Positions 52,801 through 61,257 of a stretch of 64,000 nucleotides of DNA are shown here, piece by piece; within the stretch, counting starts at the first letter, position 1; each line of letters begins with the position of its first letter. Position numbers and translations under genes: made by a program. The notes under the pieces were generated by a model that was not told the origin of the DNA, did no database searches, and saw only the letters and a program-made list of their open reading frames with translations. Where the stretch lies: assembly GCA_947626345.1 (NCBI GenBank), contig CANQSF010000012.1, positions 1-64,000 on the forward strand. The letters are read 5' to 3'. This DNA comes from an uncultured Oscillospiraceae bacterium (GTDB taxonomy: Bacteria; Bacillota; Clostridia; Oscillospirales; Oscillospiraceae).

Positions 52801-53444
52801 TCCTTGTTCTTGTCGTCCTCCTGCGCCAGATGATAGGTCAGGACCAGAAAGCTGTCCGAGAAGTGGATGCTCTCCACCAGCGGGCCGTCCTCGCCTACCT
52901 CCAGCTCCGTGTTGGTGAAGTTCCAGATAGCCCGGATCCCCGCCTCCTTCAGCACGTCGGTCATGGTCTGGGCGGCGTGACGGGGGACGGTGAGGATGGC
53001 GATATCCACCTTGTGCTCCCGGACGAAATCGCCCAGCTGCGCCACGTCGTAGACCGGGAAGCCGTCGATCTTCGTGCCGATGATCTCCGGGTCGACGTCG
53101 AACGCGCACAGGAAGGAATAGCCCTCGATGATGAAATCGAAGTTCTGCACCAGCGCGGTGCCCAGCTTTCCCGCGCCCACCAGGATGGCGGAATACCCCC
53201 GATAGGTGCCCAGGATCTGGCCGATCTCCTTGCGCAGGGAGTCGATGTTGTAGCCGTATCCCTGCTGCCCGAATTCGCCGAAGCACGAGAAGTCCTGCCG
53301 GATCTGGGAGGGGGTCAGGCCCATCTGACGGCCCAGCTTGTCGGAGGAGATGCGCTCCTCGCCCTTGCCCGCCAGATCGTCCAGCCTCCGAAGATATCGG
53401 GGCAGACGGCGGATCACGTTGTTGGAAACGTTGCTGCGTTTCAC
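52797..53444 (-). CDS. rex: Redox-sensing transcriptional repressor Rex
   Basis: 215 aa NADH/NAD+-responsive repressor of fermentation and hydrogen genes. N-terminal winged helix (about 10-75; RISSDKLGRQMGLTPSQIRQDFSCFGEFGQQGYGYN), then a Rossmann domain with GAGKLGTAL (about 88-96), and a C-terminal domain-swapped helix. GTG 53444 has AAAGGAGG upstream. A Rex site was looked for at the hydrogenase and xfp promoters but not found. Heads a transcript with mnmE. Confidence 0.96.
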   Translation of the reverse strand: MKRSNVSNNVIRRLPRYLRRLDDLAGKGEERISSDKLGRQMGLTPSQIRQDFSCFGEFGQQGYGYNIDSLRKEIGQILGTYRGYSAILVGAGKLGTALVQNFDFIIEGYSFLCAFDVDPEIIGTKIDGFPVYDVAQLGDFVREHKVDIAILTVPRHAAQTMTDVLKEAGIRAIWNFTNTELEVGEDGPLVESIHFSDSFLVLTYHLAQEDDKNKE

Positions 53445-53497
53445 CTTACTGCCTCCTTTTGGGAATCGCACGCGTCAAATTCCATACTATTAACTTG

Positions 53498-53562
53498 AAT
53501 TTACCATATTTTTGGGAAAGTTGCAAATGATATTGTAAGCAGAAAAGAAAATATGCTATAAT
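53498..53562. promoter_or_regulatory. Divergent promoters of rex-mnmE and holB-ricT
   Basis: Minus: TTGCAA (53526-53521), 17 nt, TAAATT (53503-53498). Plus: TTGTAA (53533-53538), 18 nt, TATAAT (53557-53562). Confidence 0.65.
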
Positions 53563-53637
53563 GAACATATTCATACCGGGGCGGGTGAGCATATTAAACA
53601 ATGCCCGTCAGGGGAACGGAGGCGGACGAGGCGTCCT

Positions 53638-54411
53638 ATGGCGGAAAAACGGCTGAGCCACGCGTATATGCTCCTGGGGCCGGAGGGCCCCGGGCGGGAC
53701 GAGGCCGCCCTGCGCCTGGCGGCGGCGCTGCTGTGCCGGGAGCCGGACGCCCCCTGCGGCCGGTGCCGGGACTGCCGGAAGGCGCTGGCCGGCGTCCATC
53801 CGGACGTGATCCAGGTGGAGCGGGAAAAAGGGGAGAAGGAGACCCGCCGTGACCTGGTGGTGGGCCAGATCCGGGCCATGACGGCGGACGCCGCCCTGAT
53901 GCCCAACGAGGCGGAGCGGAAGGTGTACATCATCTCCCCGGCGGACCGCATGAACGCCCAGGCCCAGAACGCCCTTCTCAAGGCCCTGGAGGACCCTCCC
54001 GGCCACGCCTGCTTCATCCTGTGCGCGGCGGCTGCGGACGGGCTGCTGCCCACGGTCCGGTCCCGGTGCGTCCGGGCGGAGACGGCCGGCGGCGAGAAGC
54101 TGCCCCGGCCCGAGGGCACGGATCAGCTGGCCCGGGCCTATCTGGAGACGGCCGCCGGCGGCGACGCGGCGGAGGTGGCGCTGTACTGTCTGAGCCGGGG
54201 CAAGCTGAGCCGGGAGCAGACGGAGGCATTCGCCGAGGCGGTGAAGGACGCGCTGTGGCGGATCGCCCAGGGGCGGGAGCCGGACCCCGGCCTGGGACGG
54301 GACGGGATCTTCCGCCTGGACCGGCTGATGGACAAAACAGAAGATTACCTGCGGCACAACGTATCGCCCAAGCAGATATTCGGGATGCTGGCCGCGGAGA
54401 CATTGAGGTGA
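53638..54411 (+). CDS. holB: DNA polymerase III delta-prime subunit
   Basis: 257 aa clamp-loader subunit. AAA+ fold with a degenerate P-loop (GPEGPGRDEAA, as usual for delta prime), four-Cys zinc module CREPDAPCGRCRDC (about 33-46), and the SRC motif equivalent VRSRC. NALLKALEDPP and ILCAAAADGLLPTVRSR are diagnostic. Followed 7 nt later by ricT, the order seen in Bacillus and many Firmicutes. ATG 53638 used; upstream in-frame starts lack a site. Confidence 0.93.
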   Translation: MAEKRLSHAYMLLGPEGPGRDEAALRLAAALLCREPDAPCGRCRDCRKALAGVHPDVIQVEREKGEKETRRDLVVGQIRAMTADAALMPNEAERKVYIISPADRMNAQAQNALLKALEDPPGHACFILCAAAADGLLPTVRSRCVRAETAGGEKLPRPEGTDQLARAYLETAAGGDAAEVALYCLSRGKLSREQTEAFAEAVKDALWRIAQGREPDPGLGRDGIFRLDRLMDKTEDYLRHNVSPKQIFGMLAAETLR

Positions 54412-54418
54412 CCCATAC

Positions 54419-55693
54419 ATGACAGAGGTAGTGAGCATAAGATTCAGAGACCGGGGCAAGACCTATTATTTTGACCCGGCGGGCGTGGAGCTGGTCACCG
54501 GCGGAAAGGCCGTGGTGGAGACCTCCAAGGGCCTGGAGATCGGCACGGTGATGCAGGGCAACCACGCCGTGGAGGACGACCAGGTGGTCCAGCCTTTGCG
54601 GCCCGTGGCCCGGGCGGCCACGGAGGACGATCTGCGCATCGAGCAGCTGTGCCGCCAGCGGGAGAAGGAGGCCTACGCCATCTGCCGGCAGAAGATCGAG
54701 GACCACGGTCTGGAGATGAAGCTGGTGGACGTGGAGTGCTCCTTCGAGGGGACGAAGATCATCTTTTTCTTCTCCAGCGAGGGCCGGGTGGACTTCCGGG
54801 AGCTGGTGAAGGACCTGGCGGGGGTGTTCCGCACCCGCATCGAGCTGCGGCAGATCGGCGTCCGGGACGAGGCCCGGATGCTGGGCGGCCTGGGCATCTG
54901 CGGCCGGCCCTTCTGCTGTGGCAGCTTCATGGACGAGTTCAAGCCCGTGTCCACCAAGATGGCCAAGATCCAGAACCTGAGCCTGAATCCGGCGAAGATC
55001 TCCGGCTGCTGCGGCCGGCTCATGTGCTGCCTGCGGTATGAGCAGCCGGCCTATGAGGAGCTGGTGAAGAACGCGCCCAAAAACGGCGCCTTCGTGGAGA
55101 CGCCGGACGGCTACGGCAACGTCAACCAGGTGAACATCCTGCGCCAGACGGTGCGGGTGAAGCTGGACGGCGACGGGGACGACGCCTTCCGCCAGTATGA
55201 CGTGGACGAGGTGGCCGCCGTGCCCGGCGGCCGGCCCCGGGACGGCAGCCAGCCGCCCCATGTGCTGGTGCTCAAGCCCAAGAAGGCGCCGGAGCCCGAG
55301 GCGGAGGCGGAGGACCCCTGGCAGATGCCCCAGCGGCTGGTGGATGCCGGCAGCAGTCCGGCCGCCCCGGAGGGGGAGGACCCCGCCCGCCGGTCCCGCG
55401 CCGGTCAGGGGGAGAAGGAGCCCTCCGGCGGCGGACAGCCCCAGCAGGGCCGGTCCGGCCGGAACCGCCGCCGCGGCGGCCAGGGGAAGAAGGAGGCCAA
55501 GCCCACTGAGCAGCGCAAGCCCAAGGCCCCGGAGCAGAACAAAAACCGCTCCGCCAAGCCGCCCCAGCGGCCCAAGACGGAGGGGCCCGCGCCCCAGGAG
55601 CAGAGCCAGAAGACCCGCAGCAAGAACTATTATAACCGCCGCCGGCCCCATAATCGCCGTCCCAAGAGCGAGGGCGGGCAGAGCAAGGAGTGA
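54419..55693 (+). CDS. ricT: PSP1-domain protein RicT (YaaT)
   Basis: 424 aa. The first ~270 residues are the conserved PSP1/RicT part, with Cys-rich Fe-S ligands GICGRPFCCGSF (about 160-171) and GCCGRLMCCLRY (about 199-210); it works with RicA/RicF and RNase Y in mRNA maturation and sporulation/competence control in Bacillus. The remaining ~150 residues are low-complexity, Pro/Gln/Lys/Arg-rich and probably disordered, ending in a basic stretch that may bind RNA. ATG 54419 follows GAGGTGA. Confidence 0.93.
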   Translation: MTEVVSIRFRDRGKTYYFDPAGVELVTGGKAVVETSKGLEIGTVMQGNHAVEDDQVVQPLRPVARAATEDDLRIEQLCRQREKEAYAICRQKIEDHGLEMKLVDVECSFEGTKIIFFFSSEGRVDFRELVKDLAGVFRTRIELRQIGVRDEARMLGGLGICGRPFCCGSFMDEFKPVSTKMAKIQNLSLNPAKISGCCGRLMCCLRYEQPAYEELVKNAPKNGAFVETPDGYGNVNQVNILRQTVRVKLDGDGDDAFRQYDVDEVAAVPGGRPRDGSQPPHVLVLKPKKAPEPEAEAEDPWQMPQRLVDAGSSPAAPEGEDPARRSRAGQGEKEPSGGGQPQQGRSGRNRRRGGQGKKEAKPTEQRKPKAPEQNKNRSAKPPQRPKTEGPAPQEQSQKTRSKNYYNRRRPHNRRPKSEGGQSKE

Positions 55694-55696
55694 GCC

Positions 55697-55837
55697 GTGG
55701 ACAGACGGAAGAAGGCCGGCATCCTGGCCGGCGTGTTCGCCGGGGCCCAGGCGGTGCTGCTGGCGGCCATGGCCTTTGCCCGGCCGAAGAAGGACGATCC
55801 CGGCGGGGAAAAGCGCGGCAAGCGTCCGCCGCAATAG
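55697..55837 (+). CDS. Small single-pass membrane protein after ricT
   Basis: 46 aa: basic start (MDRRKK), Ala/Gly/Leu helix (about 7-28) and a Lys/Arg/Pro-rich tail. GTG 55697 has AAGGAG 6 nt upstream, in the end of ricT, and a terminator follows directly. Function unknown. Confidence 0.55.
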   Translation: MDRRKKAGILAGVFAGAQAVLLAAMAFARPKKDDPGGEKRGKRPPQ

Positions 55838-55842
55838 CACGT

Positions 55843-55878
55843 AAAAAGCCCGGTCCAGTGTGAACTGGACCGGGCTTT
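55843..55878. terminator. Bidirectional terminator
   Basis: 16 bp stem AAAAGCCCGGTCCAGT / ACTGGACCGGGCTTTT, loop GTGA. Confidence 0.93.
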
Positions 55879-55898
55879 TCCCCTGCTTGTTGGCGGAC

Positions 55899-55934
55899 AA
55901 AAAACGGGTCCGTACCCGCTGGGGTACGGACCCG
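55899..55934 (-). terminator. Terminator of the foldase gene
   Basis: 13 bp stem CGGGTCCGTACCC/GGGTACGGACCCG followed by TTTTTTG on the minus strand. Confidence 0.9.
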
Positions 55935-55953
55935 GTCGTATGGCGCTGGGGGA

Positions 55954-57429
55954 TCAGTGGTTCTTGCCGGCCATGCCCAGGTGGGCGGTGGAGGCGACGT
56001 AGCCGGACATCACACCGTCCTGCCAGGTCTGATAGTCCTCGTTGCGCATCTCGCTATCCATCTGATACTGGGCGTAGGTCAGCTCGCTGGGGCCCACGTA
56101 ATACACCACGTGGGTGCCGGTGTAGCTGTCCCCCTCATAGGAGACGACCGTGGTGTCGCCGGCCTTGCGGCCGTCCTCGAACAGCCAGTCGTTGATGGGG
56201 GCGACCATCTCGTTCTTGGCCACGTTCTCATACAGCCCGCCTGTGGCGCTGGAGCCGGCGTCGTCGGAGTGGTCGGCCACCATGGCGGCGAAGCTGTCCT
56301 CGGTGGCGTCGCCGTTCTGCCAGAGGGTGTACACGCCCGCAGCCTCCTCGGCAGCGGCGTCCTTCTCCTCCTGGGAGAACTCCCCGTCGCCGTCGGTGTC
56401 CTCGGCCTCGATCAGGATGTGGCGGAAGTTGGCCATGGGATAGCTGTTGTCGTCCCGGCTCAGGAACATGACCACATAGGTGCTGTCCCCGTCGGCCACG
56501 CTGGTGGTGTCGCCGGCCTGACGGGCGCTGTCCTTCAGCCAGTCGGCGTAGGTGGCGTTCAGGCTGGACACGGTCAGGTTCTGGGTGTTGGGCTCGGCCC
56601 CGTCCGCATTGTCGGCCAGATACTGGGTGAAGGCGGCCTCGTCGGCGCCGTTGAGCTCCGCGGCCATGGCCTCGGCGTCCAGGCCGCTGTCCGCGGCGAC
56701 GGTGTAGCTGACGAAGCGGATCATATCCAGCTCGCCCTCATGGCTGGCATAGCGCTCGTCCAGCTGCTCGGGGGTGTATTCGTAGCCGTCGTACACGGAC
56801 CGGGAGTAGGCGCTGGCCACATAGGTGCGGTACAGCTCGGTGCGGATCATGTCCATATCCACGCCCTTGCCGTAGCTCATGTTGATGAACTGCTTCAGGT
56901 TGGAATAGCCCAGGCCCTCCCAGCTGGTCTCCAGAGAGGCGATCTCCTCCTCATACTCGGCCTGGTCCTCCTCGGGCAGGGTGAAGCCGTTGGCCTCGGC
57001 CTGGTCGCACAGCATCTGCACCTGGGTCATGTTGTTGACGGCGGACTCCAGGAAGAAGTCCCGCCAGGTCTGGCCCTCGGTGTATTCCTGATCCGCCAGA
57101 CTGGTCTGGGGATCGAAGAACATGCCGTAGTTGATATAGGAGCCATAGGCGGAGCAGAAGCTCATGTAGTTGCTAGAGTAGTAGTAGTTCAGCTGGGCCA
57201 CGGAGTAGTCCACGCCGTTGATGGTCACGGCCGTCAAGGCCCGGCTGGGCAGAGCGGAGTTGAAGATGAAGATGAAAGCAAAGAACACCACCAGCGCCAC
57301 GGCCACCACGGTATAGGTGATGGCGCTCTTGCGCTGCCGGGCCCGCTCCTTCGCCTCGGCCACGGAACGTTTGTCCGTGCCGGCCTCGATCTGCTGCTTG
57401 CGGAGGATCTTGTCCTTGGATGCACTCAT
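55954..57429 (-). CDS. Membrane-anchored PrsA/SurA-like peptidyl-prolyl isomerase with EF-hand
   Basis: 491 aa extracytoplasmic foldase. Basic cytoplasmic start, membrane helix at 38-57, SurA-N-like helical chaperone region (about 65-230) and a parvulin (rotamase) domain from about 334 (NFRHILIEAED...) to ~465 (THVVYYVGP). Within the parvulin domain a canonical EF-hand calcium loop D344-T-D-G-D-G-E-F-S-Q-E-E355 is inserted. A second weak SurA repeat precedes it (FVSYTVAADSGL). ATG 57429 follows AAGAGGTG. It should fold secreted proteins such as the SLH lipoproteins nearby. Confidence 0.9.
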   Translation of the reverse strand: MSASKDKILRKQQIEAGTDKRSVAEAKERARQRKSAITYTVVAVALVVFFAFIFIFNSALPSRALTAVTINGVDYSVAQLNYYYSSNYMSFCSAYGSYINYGMFFDPQTSLADQEYTEGQTWRDFFLESAVNNMTQVQMLCDQAEANGFTLPEEDQAEYEEEIASLETSWEGLGYSNLKQFINMSYGKGVDMDMIRTELYRTYVASAYSRSVYDGYEYTPEQLDERYASHEGELDMIRFVSYTVAADSGLDAEAMAAELNGADEAAFTQYLADNADGAEPNTQNLTVSSLNATYADWLKDSARQAGDTTSVADGDSTYVVMFLSRDDNSYPMANFRHILIEAEDTDGDGEFSQEEKDAAAEEAAGVYTLWQNGDATEDSFAAMVADHSDDAGSSATGGLYENVAKNEMVAPINDWLFEDGRKAGDTTVVSYEGDSYTGTHVVYYVGPSELTYAQYQMDSEMRNEDYQTWQDGVMSGYVASTAHLGMAGKNH

Positions 57430-57559
57430 GTGTCGACACCTCTTGCGGAAGTTTTCTTCAGAATCTTCAATATTATAGTACAGGCCACGGCCTGTTTCAA
57501 GCTTTTTTCGCGCGTTGGGGGAATGTTTACAATTTCGTGGACGTATTATGTCAACTCAC

Positions 57560-57588
57560 TTGCAAAACATGTCCACATCCTGTATACT
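57560..57588 (+). promoter_or_regulatory. Promoter of the NYN-domain gene
   Basis: TTGCAA (57560-57565), 17 nt spacer, TATACT (57583-57588); start codon 25 nt downstream. Confidence 0.8.
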
Positions 57589-57613
57589 GTGGAGGAAATG
57601 GAGGGGATATGAC

Positions 57614-58486
57614 ATGCCCATCGCGGATAATGACAAAAATCTCCGACTGGCGGTGCTCATCGACGCGGACAACGCCCCCCGGGACTGTCTGCAGGGGATC
57701 ATGGAGGAGGTGGCCATCTACGGCACGCCCAACCTGAAAAAGGCCTACGGCGACTGGTCCACCCGGAACCTGGCCGGCTGGAAGCAGGCGCTGCTGGACA
57801 ACTCCGTCACGCCCATGCAGCAGTTCGCCTACACCAAGGGGAAGAACTCCACCGACTCGGCCATGATCATCGACGCCATGGACATCCTCTATTCCGGCAA
57901 CACGGACGGCTTCGTGCTGGTCAGCTCCGACTCCGACTTCACCGGCCTGGCCCGGCGGCTGCGGGAGGCGGGCCAGTTCGTCATCGGCATCGGCGAGCAG
58001 AAGACCCCCAGCCCCCTGATCGCCGCCTGCAATAAATTCATCTACATCGAGGTCATCCGGGAGCGGGCGGCCAAGGTGGCCGCCAAGGCCTCGCAGCCCG
58101 CCCGGAAGAAGAACGATCAGCCCAAGAAAAACGACCAGCCCAAAAAGGCGGAGCAACCCAAAAAGAACGACCAGCCCAAGAAGGCCGCCGCGGAGCCGGA
58201 GACGAAGCCCGCCGCCGGCGAGGAGCGGCAGATCCCCGACAGCATCGTCTGGCTCATCGCCGACTCCATCCTGGACCTGTCCGGCGCGGGGGACGAGGAC
58301 TATGTGTCCCTGGGCGCGGTGGGGCAGCTCATCCAGAAAAAGCGCCCGGATTTCGACACCCGCAGCTACGGCTTTTCCAAGCTGTCCGGCATGGTGAAGG
58401 CCATCAGCCGGTTCGAGGTCGTGGAGCGGGAGGACAAGTCCGATCCCCGGTCCAAGCTGGTGTACATCCGGGATCTGGAGATGTGA
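57614..58486 (+). CDS. NYN-domain (LabA/DUF88-type) putative RNase with OST-HTH-like end
   Basis: 290 aa. NYN (PIN-like) nuclease fold at about 8-150, with the acidic metal residues in LAVLIDADNAP (D17, D19), KNSTDSAMIIDAMD and LVSSDSDFTGLARRLRE. A Lys/Pro/Gln-rich repeat linker (KKNDQPKKNDQPKK type, about 172-205) leads to a C-terminal OST-HTH/LOTUS-like domain (about 212-288; SLGAVGQLIQKKRPDFDTRSYGFSKLSGMVKAI), an RNA-binding module. Likely a cytoplasmic RNA-degrading enzyme. ATG 57614 follows GGAGGGG. Confidence 0.88.
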   Translation: MPIADNDKNLRLAVLIDADNAPRDCLQGIMEEVAIYGTPNLKKAYGDWSTRNLAGWKQALLDNSVTPMQQFAYTKGKNSTDSAMIIDAMDILYSGNTDGFVLVSSDSDFTGLARRLREAGQFVIGIGEQKTPSPLIAACNKFIYIEVIRERAAKVAAKASQPARKKNDQPKKNDQPKKAEQPKKNDQPKKAAAEPETKPAAGEERQIPDSIVWLIADSILDLSGAGDEDYVSLGAVGQLIQKKRPDFDTRSYGFSKLSGMVKAISRFEVVEREDKSDPRSKLVYIRDLEM

Positions 58487-58507
58487 CCGGCCCTGAGAGG
58501 ATCAATG

Positions 58508-58540
58508 GACGCCCCTCCTTCGGGAAGGGCGTCTCTTTTT
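58508..58540 (+). terminator. Terminator of the NYN gene
   Basis: GACGCCC-TCC/GGA-GGGCGTC hairpin with a TTCG loop, then CTTTTT. Confidence 0.9.
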
Positions 58541-59043
58541 GTCATTAATGTGCAAAAACCATATAATAATTTAACAAAATTTGGGATTGCCAATTCTTAA
58601 CTTATAGTATAATATATACATATACAATGGAGCGATGTCCCACTGATCTTCCCGAGGGAAGCCGCCGGGGCTCCGCCGCCGGTCCTGACTGTCTGCCGCA
58701 TGCGCCCAGATCCCGCCTGCGGCAGCGCCGCCGGGCGCGGACGGAGAGAGCGGCGGACGGGGAGCGCAGCAGCGGACGTACGCCGGACAGAACGTGCCGA
58801 AGCCGGGAAAAACGCCGGCGGCAGGCCGCCGGCCACGGAGAATGAGGAAGGAGCGAAGGAAGAGAACATTGCGTGCAGACAGAGCGAACCGGCGGGCGGA
58901 CGCCCGTCCGGTATGGCAGTAGGAGGAAGACAGGACGGTCCGTCCCGCGGACCGTCGCAGCCGCGATCTCTCCGGCCGGTCTGACCGAGGACAGCGGGAC
59001 GTAGGCCCCGCCCCGGCGTGCTGACCGGGAACGCGTTGCCGTC
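58541..59043 (+). other. Long GC-rich leader of the SLH-transglutaminase gene
   Basis: A TATAAT (58608-58613) with a poorly spaced TTGCCA (15 nt) is the only promoter candidate. The next ~420 nt are GC-rich with several possible hairpins (e.g. GGACGGTCCGTCCCGCGGACCGTC region near 58930, shorter than stated when folded) and a 72-codon frame from 58627 with no ribosome site. The length is unusual for this genome; could hold a regulatory RNA that I do not recognise. Confidence 0.4.
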
Positions 59044-60318
59044 ATGAGTGAGAAAGAGAAACTGATGTATGGGGCCATAGCCGCGCTGGCGGCGGCCATC
59101 CTGCTGGCGCTGGCCGTGCTGGCGGCGCTGCTGTCCGGGACGGGACAGCAGGCCGAAGAGCCCCTTGCGACCCCGACGCCCACACCGGCGCCCACGCCGG
59201 AGCCGCCCTTTTCCATCGCCGACCAGTCGGCCCACCCGGCGCTGCTCCCGGCCCCGGAGGACGGCGTCTTCCGGCCCGACGGGTTCATGACCCGGGGGGA
59301 GATGGTCCTGGCGCTGGCCCGGCTGACAGAGGGACTTGAGACGAAGGAGACCACCCGGCGCCGGAGCGTCCTGCCGGCGGAGGAACACCGCCTGGCCGTG
59401 GCCGGCATGTCCGGCACGGGCCTGCCGCCGGAGCCGGATGGCTTCCGGCCACAGTGGCCCATGGAGCGGCAGGAGCTGAGGGCGCTGCTGGAGGCGCTGG
59501 GAAAACAGCTGAAAGACCCGGCGGGAGAGGCCGCCCGGGACTGTGCCGAGGATCTGACCAGCAGCGGATACGTGACGCGCCGGGAGGCGGCGCTGGTCCT
59601 GCAGGCGCTGGCCGGCCGGGAGATGCTGGAGGGGGAACGGCTGCTGCTGGGCAGATGCGTCCCCGCCGACCTGACCACAGAGGATGCGGATTGGCTCGCC
59701 ATCGCCGACGCGGTGACGCAGGGCGATCCCCCGCAGCCGGAGCCGGGCGTATACTGGCTGAACGGCTGGGTGTACGCCGCGGATGAGAACGGCGATCCGG
59801 TGCGGAACGGGACCGTCGGCGTCTGGTCCTTCGGACCGGATGGAAGATATACCACCGGCATCGAGGCGCTGGACAGGCGCCTGGTCCGGGCTCTGCAGGA
59901 GAGCGGCGCCATCGGCCTCACCGGCCGGGACGCCCTGGAAGCGGTATATCTCTATGTGAAGAACGATTTCGAGTACAAGGTGACGCCCGCCGACGCCCAG
60001 CCGGAGGAGGACGGCGCCACAGGATGGGAATTCGCGCGCGCCGCCCGGTTCTTCCAATATGGAGGGGGCACCTGCTTCGGCTATGCGGCCGCCTTTGGCT
60101 TGCTGGCCCGGTGCCTGGGAGAGGACGCGAAGATCGTGTCCGCGACGATCAACGAGTACGACGCCCCCCACAGCTTCGTGGTCATCCCGGAGGACGGGAC
60201 CGATTGGATCTATGACGTGGAGCTGGAGGACGCCCGGCCGGAGCGGCACGGGGATCTGGAGCTGTTTCACATCCTGAACTACCAGATCTACAATTATTGG
60301 TACACACCGGATTGGTGA
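59044..60318 (+). CDS. SLH-like domain protein with C-terminal transglutaminase-like domain
   Basis: 424 aa secreted or membrane-anchored protein. Helix at about 8-31, Pro/Thr linker, two to three S-layer-homology-type modules (about 65-215; DGFMTRGEMVLALARLTEG, SGYVTRREAALVLQALAG), then a transglutaminase/protease-like fold (about 285-424) with the catalytic triad C344 (GGGTCFGYAAAF), H376 (APHSFVVI) and D391 (WIYDVEL). Probably a wall-bound peptidase or cross-linking enzyme. A VWNGWVYAADENG-like beta region sits between. ATG 59044 has no strong site. Confidence 0.85.
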   Translation: MSEKEKLMYGAIAALAAAILLALAVLAALLSGTGQQAEEPLATPTPTPAPTPEPPFSIADQSAHPALLPAPEDGVFRPDGFMTRGEMVLALARLTEGLETKETTRRRSVLPAEEHRLAVAGMSGTGLPPEPDGFRPQWPMERQELRALLEALGKQLKDPAGEAARDCAEDLTSSGYVTRREAALVLQALAGREMLEGERLLLGRCVPADLTTEDADWLAIADAVTQGDPPQPEPGVYWLNGWVYAADENGDPVRNGTVGVWSFGPDGRYTTGIEALDRRLVRALQESGAIGLTGRDALEAVYLYVKNDFEYKVTPADAQPEEDGATGWEFARAARFFQYGGGTCFGYAAAFGLLARCLGEDAKIVSATINEYDAPHSFVVIPEDGTDWIYDVELEDARPERHGDLELFHILNYQIYNYWYTPDW

Positions 60319-60334
60319 TGATTGGTGATGAATT

Positions 60335-60988
60335 ATGACTGATATCTATATCATGAAATACGGCACGCCCATGTCGGAGGAGCATGCCGATCTGCTGCCC
60401 CGGTGGCGCAGGCGGCGGCTGGAACGGCTCCGCTACGCGCCGGCGCGGGAGGCCAGCCTGGGCGCGGGGCTGCTGTGGCGGTACGCCATGGAGGCCCACG
60501 GCGTCCATCCGGAGGAGCCGGTGCGGTTCCTGCAGGCCGGCAAGCCGGTATTCGCCCAGCGGGACGATTTGCATTTCAGCCTGTCCCACTCGGGGCCCTA
60601 CGCCATGTGCGCCGTCAGCGGCGGACACATCGGCGTGGATATACAGCAGATCCGGCCGGTGCATCTGTCCGTGGCCCGCCGGTTCCACTTCCGGGAGCGG
60701 GATTGGCTGGCGGAGCAGCCCCGGGCGGAGCAGACCGACGCCTTTTTCCGCATCTGGACCCGCAAGGAGGCGTGGGTCAAGGCGGTGAGCCGGGATCAGC
60801 TGCTCAGCCTGGACCAGGAGGACGTGATCCACGGCCTCAACGGCTGGCAGTTCCGGGAGTATCCCCTGGAGGACGGTTACCTGGCGGCGGTGTGCGCCCG
60901 CTGGGAGGAGGACGTGGGCCAGATCCTGATGGTCTCTCCCCAGGAGCTGCTGAGCGCGCTGAAGGAGCCCTGCGCGGCCCGGGAATGA
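60335..60988 (+). CDS. 4'-phosphopantetheinyl transferase (Sfp type)
   Basis: 217 aa, moves 4'-phosphopantetheine from CoA to carrier proteins. Sfp-type magnesium-binding motifs: GVDIQ (about 99-103) and FFRIWTRKEAWVKA (about 137-150); FSLSHSGPYAMCAV precedes them. It lies 16 nt after the transglutaminase gene, so it may be co-transcribed, but no carrier-protein or NRPS/PKS gene is in the window; it may serve as a second ACP synthase. Confidence 0.93.
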   Translation: MTDIYIMKYGTPMSEEHADLLPRWRRRRLERLRYAPAREASLGAGLLWRYAMEAHGVHPEEPVRFLQAGKPVFAQRDDLHFSLSHSGPYAMCAVSGGHIGVDIQQIRPVHLSVARRFHFRERDWLAEQPRAEQTDAFFRIWTRKEAWVKAVSRDQLLSLDQEDVIHGLNGWQFREYPLEDGYLAAVCARWEEDVGQILMVSPQELLSALKEPCAARE

Positions 60989-61013
60989 GCCGACCAAGAG
61001 CCGAAAACAGACA

Positions 61014-61045
61014 AAAAGCCGCTGCCCGCAGGCAGCGGCTTTTTC
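61014..61045 (+). terminator. Terminator, copy 1
   Basis: 14 bp stem AAAAAGCCGCTGCC/GGCAGCGGCTTTTT, loop CGCA, followed by CATGCCGTCAAAG shared with copy 2. Confidence 0.9.
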
Positions 61046-61215
61046 ATGCCGTCAAAGAATGTCTAAAAGGGAGCGAAGGCCGGTCAGGCCGAGCCGCGCG
61101 GCGGGCCGCGCGTCGATCCAAAAGCCGCAGTACGTCAGGCTTTTGGATCATGCCGGCGGGATCCATTCCCGCCGAGCAGATCATATCGAGCGGTCAAAAA
61201 ACTCGTTTTTTGACA
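61046..61215. other. Gene-free hairpin-rich spacer
   Basis: Contains three further stem-loops: ATCCAAAAGCC/GGCTTTTGGAT (61116-61148), GGCGGG/CCCGCC (61154-61172) and GTCAAAAAAC/GTTTTTTGAC (61194-61214). A 94-codon frame from 61059 runs through the hairpins and is not credible. Confidence 0.5.
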
Positions 61216-61218
61216 AGC

Positions 61219-61256
61219 TCAAAGCCGCTGCCGGCAGGCAGCGGCTTTTTTATGCC
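61219..61256 (-). terminator. Terminator, copy 2
   Basis: AAAGCCGCTGCC/GGCAGCGGCTTT hairpin and the same flank ATGCCGTCAAAG as copy 1, so a ~45 bp duplication. It lies 2 nt after the minus-strand ABC ATPase stop and T/A runs exist on both sides. Confidence 0.75.
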
Positions 61257-61257
61257 G

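Noticed and set aside
58627-58845. 72-codon frame in the SLH-transglutaminase leader
   Set aside because: No ribosome site, extreme Arg/Gly bias typical of GC-rich RNA, starts at the predicted transcription start.
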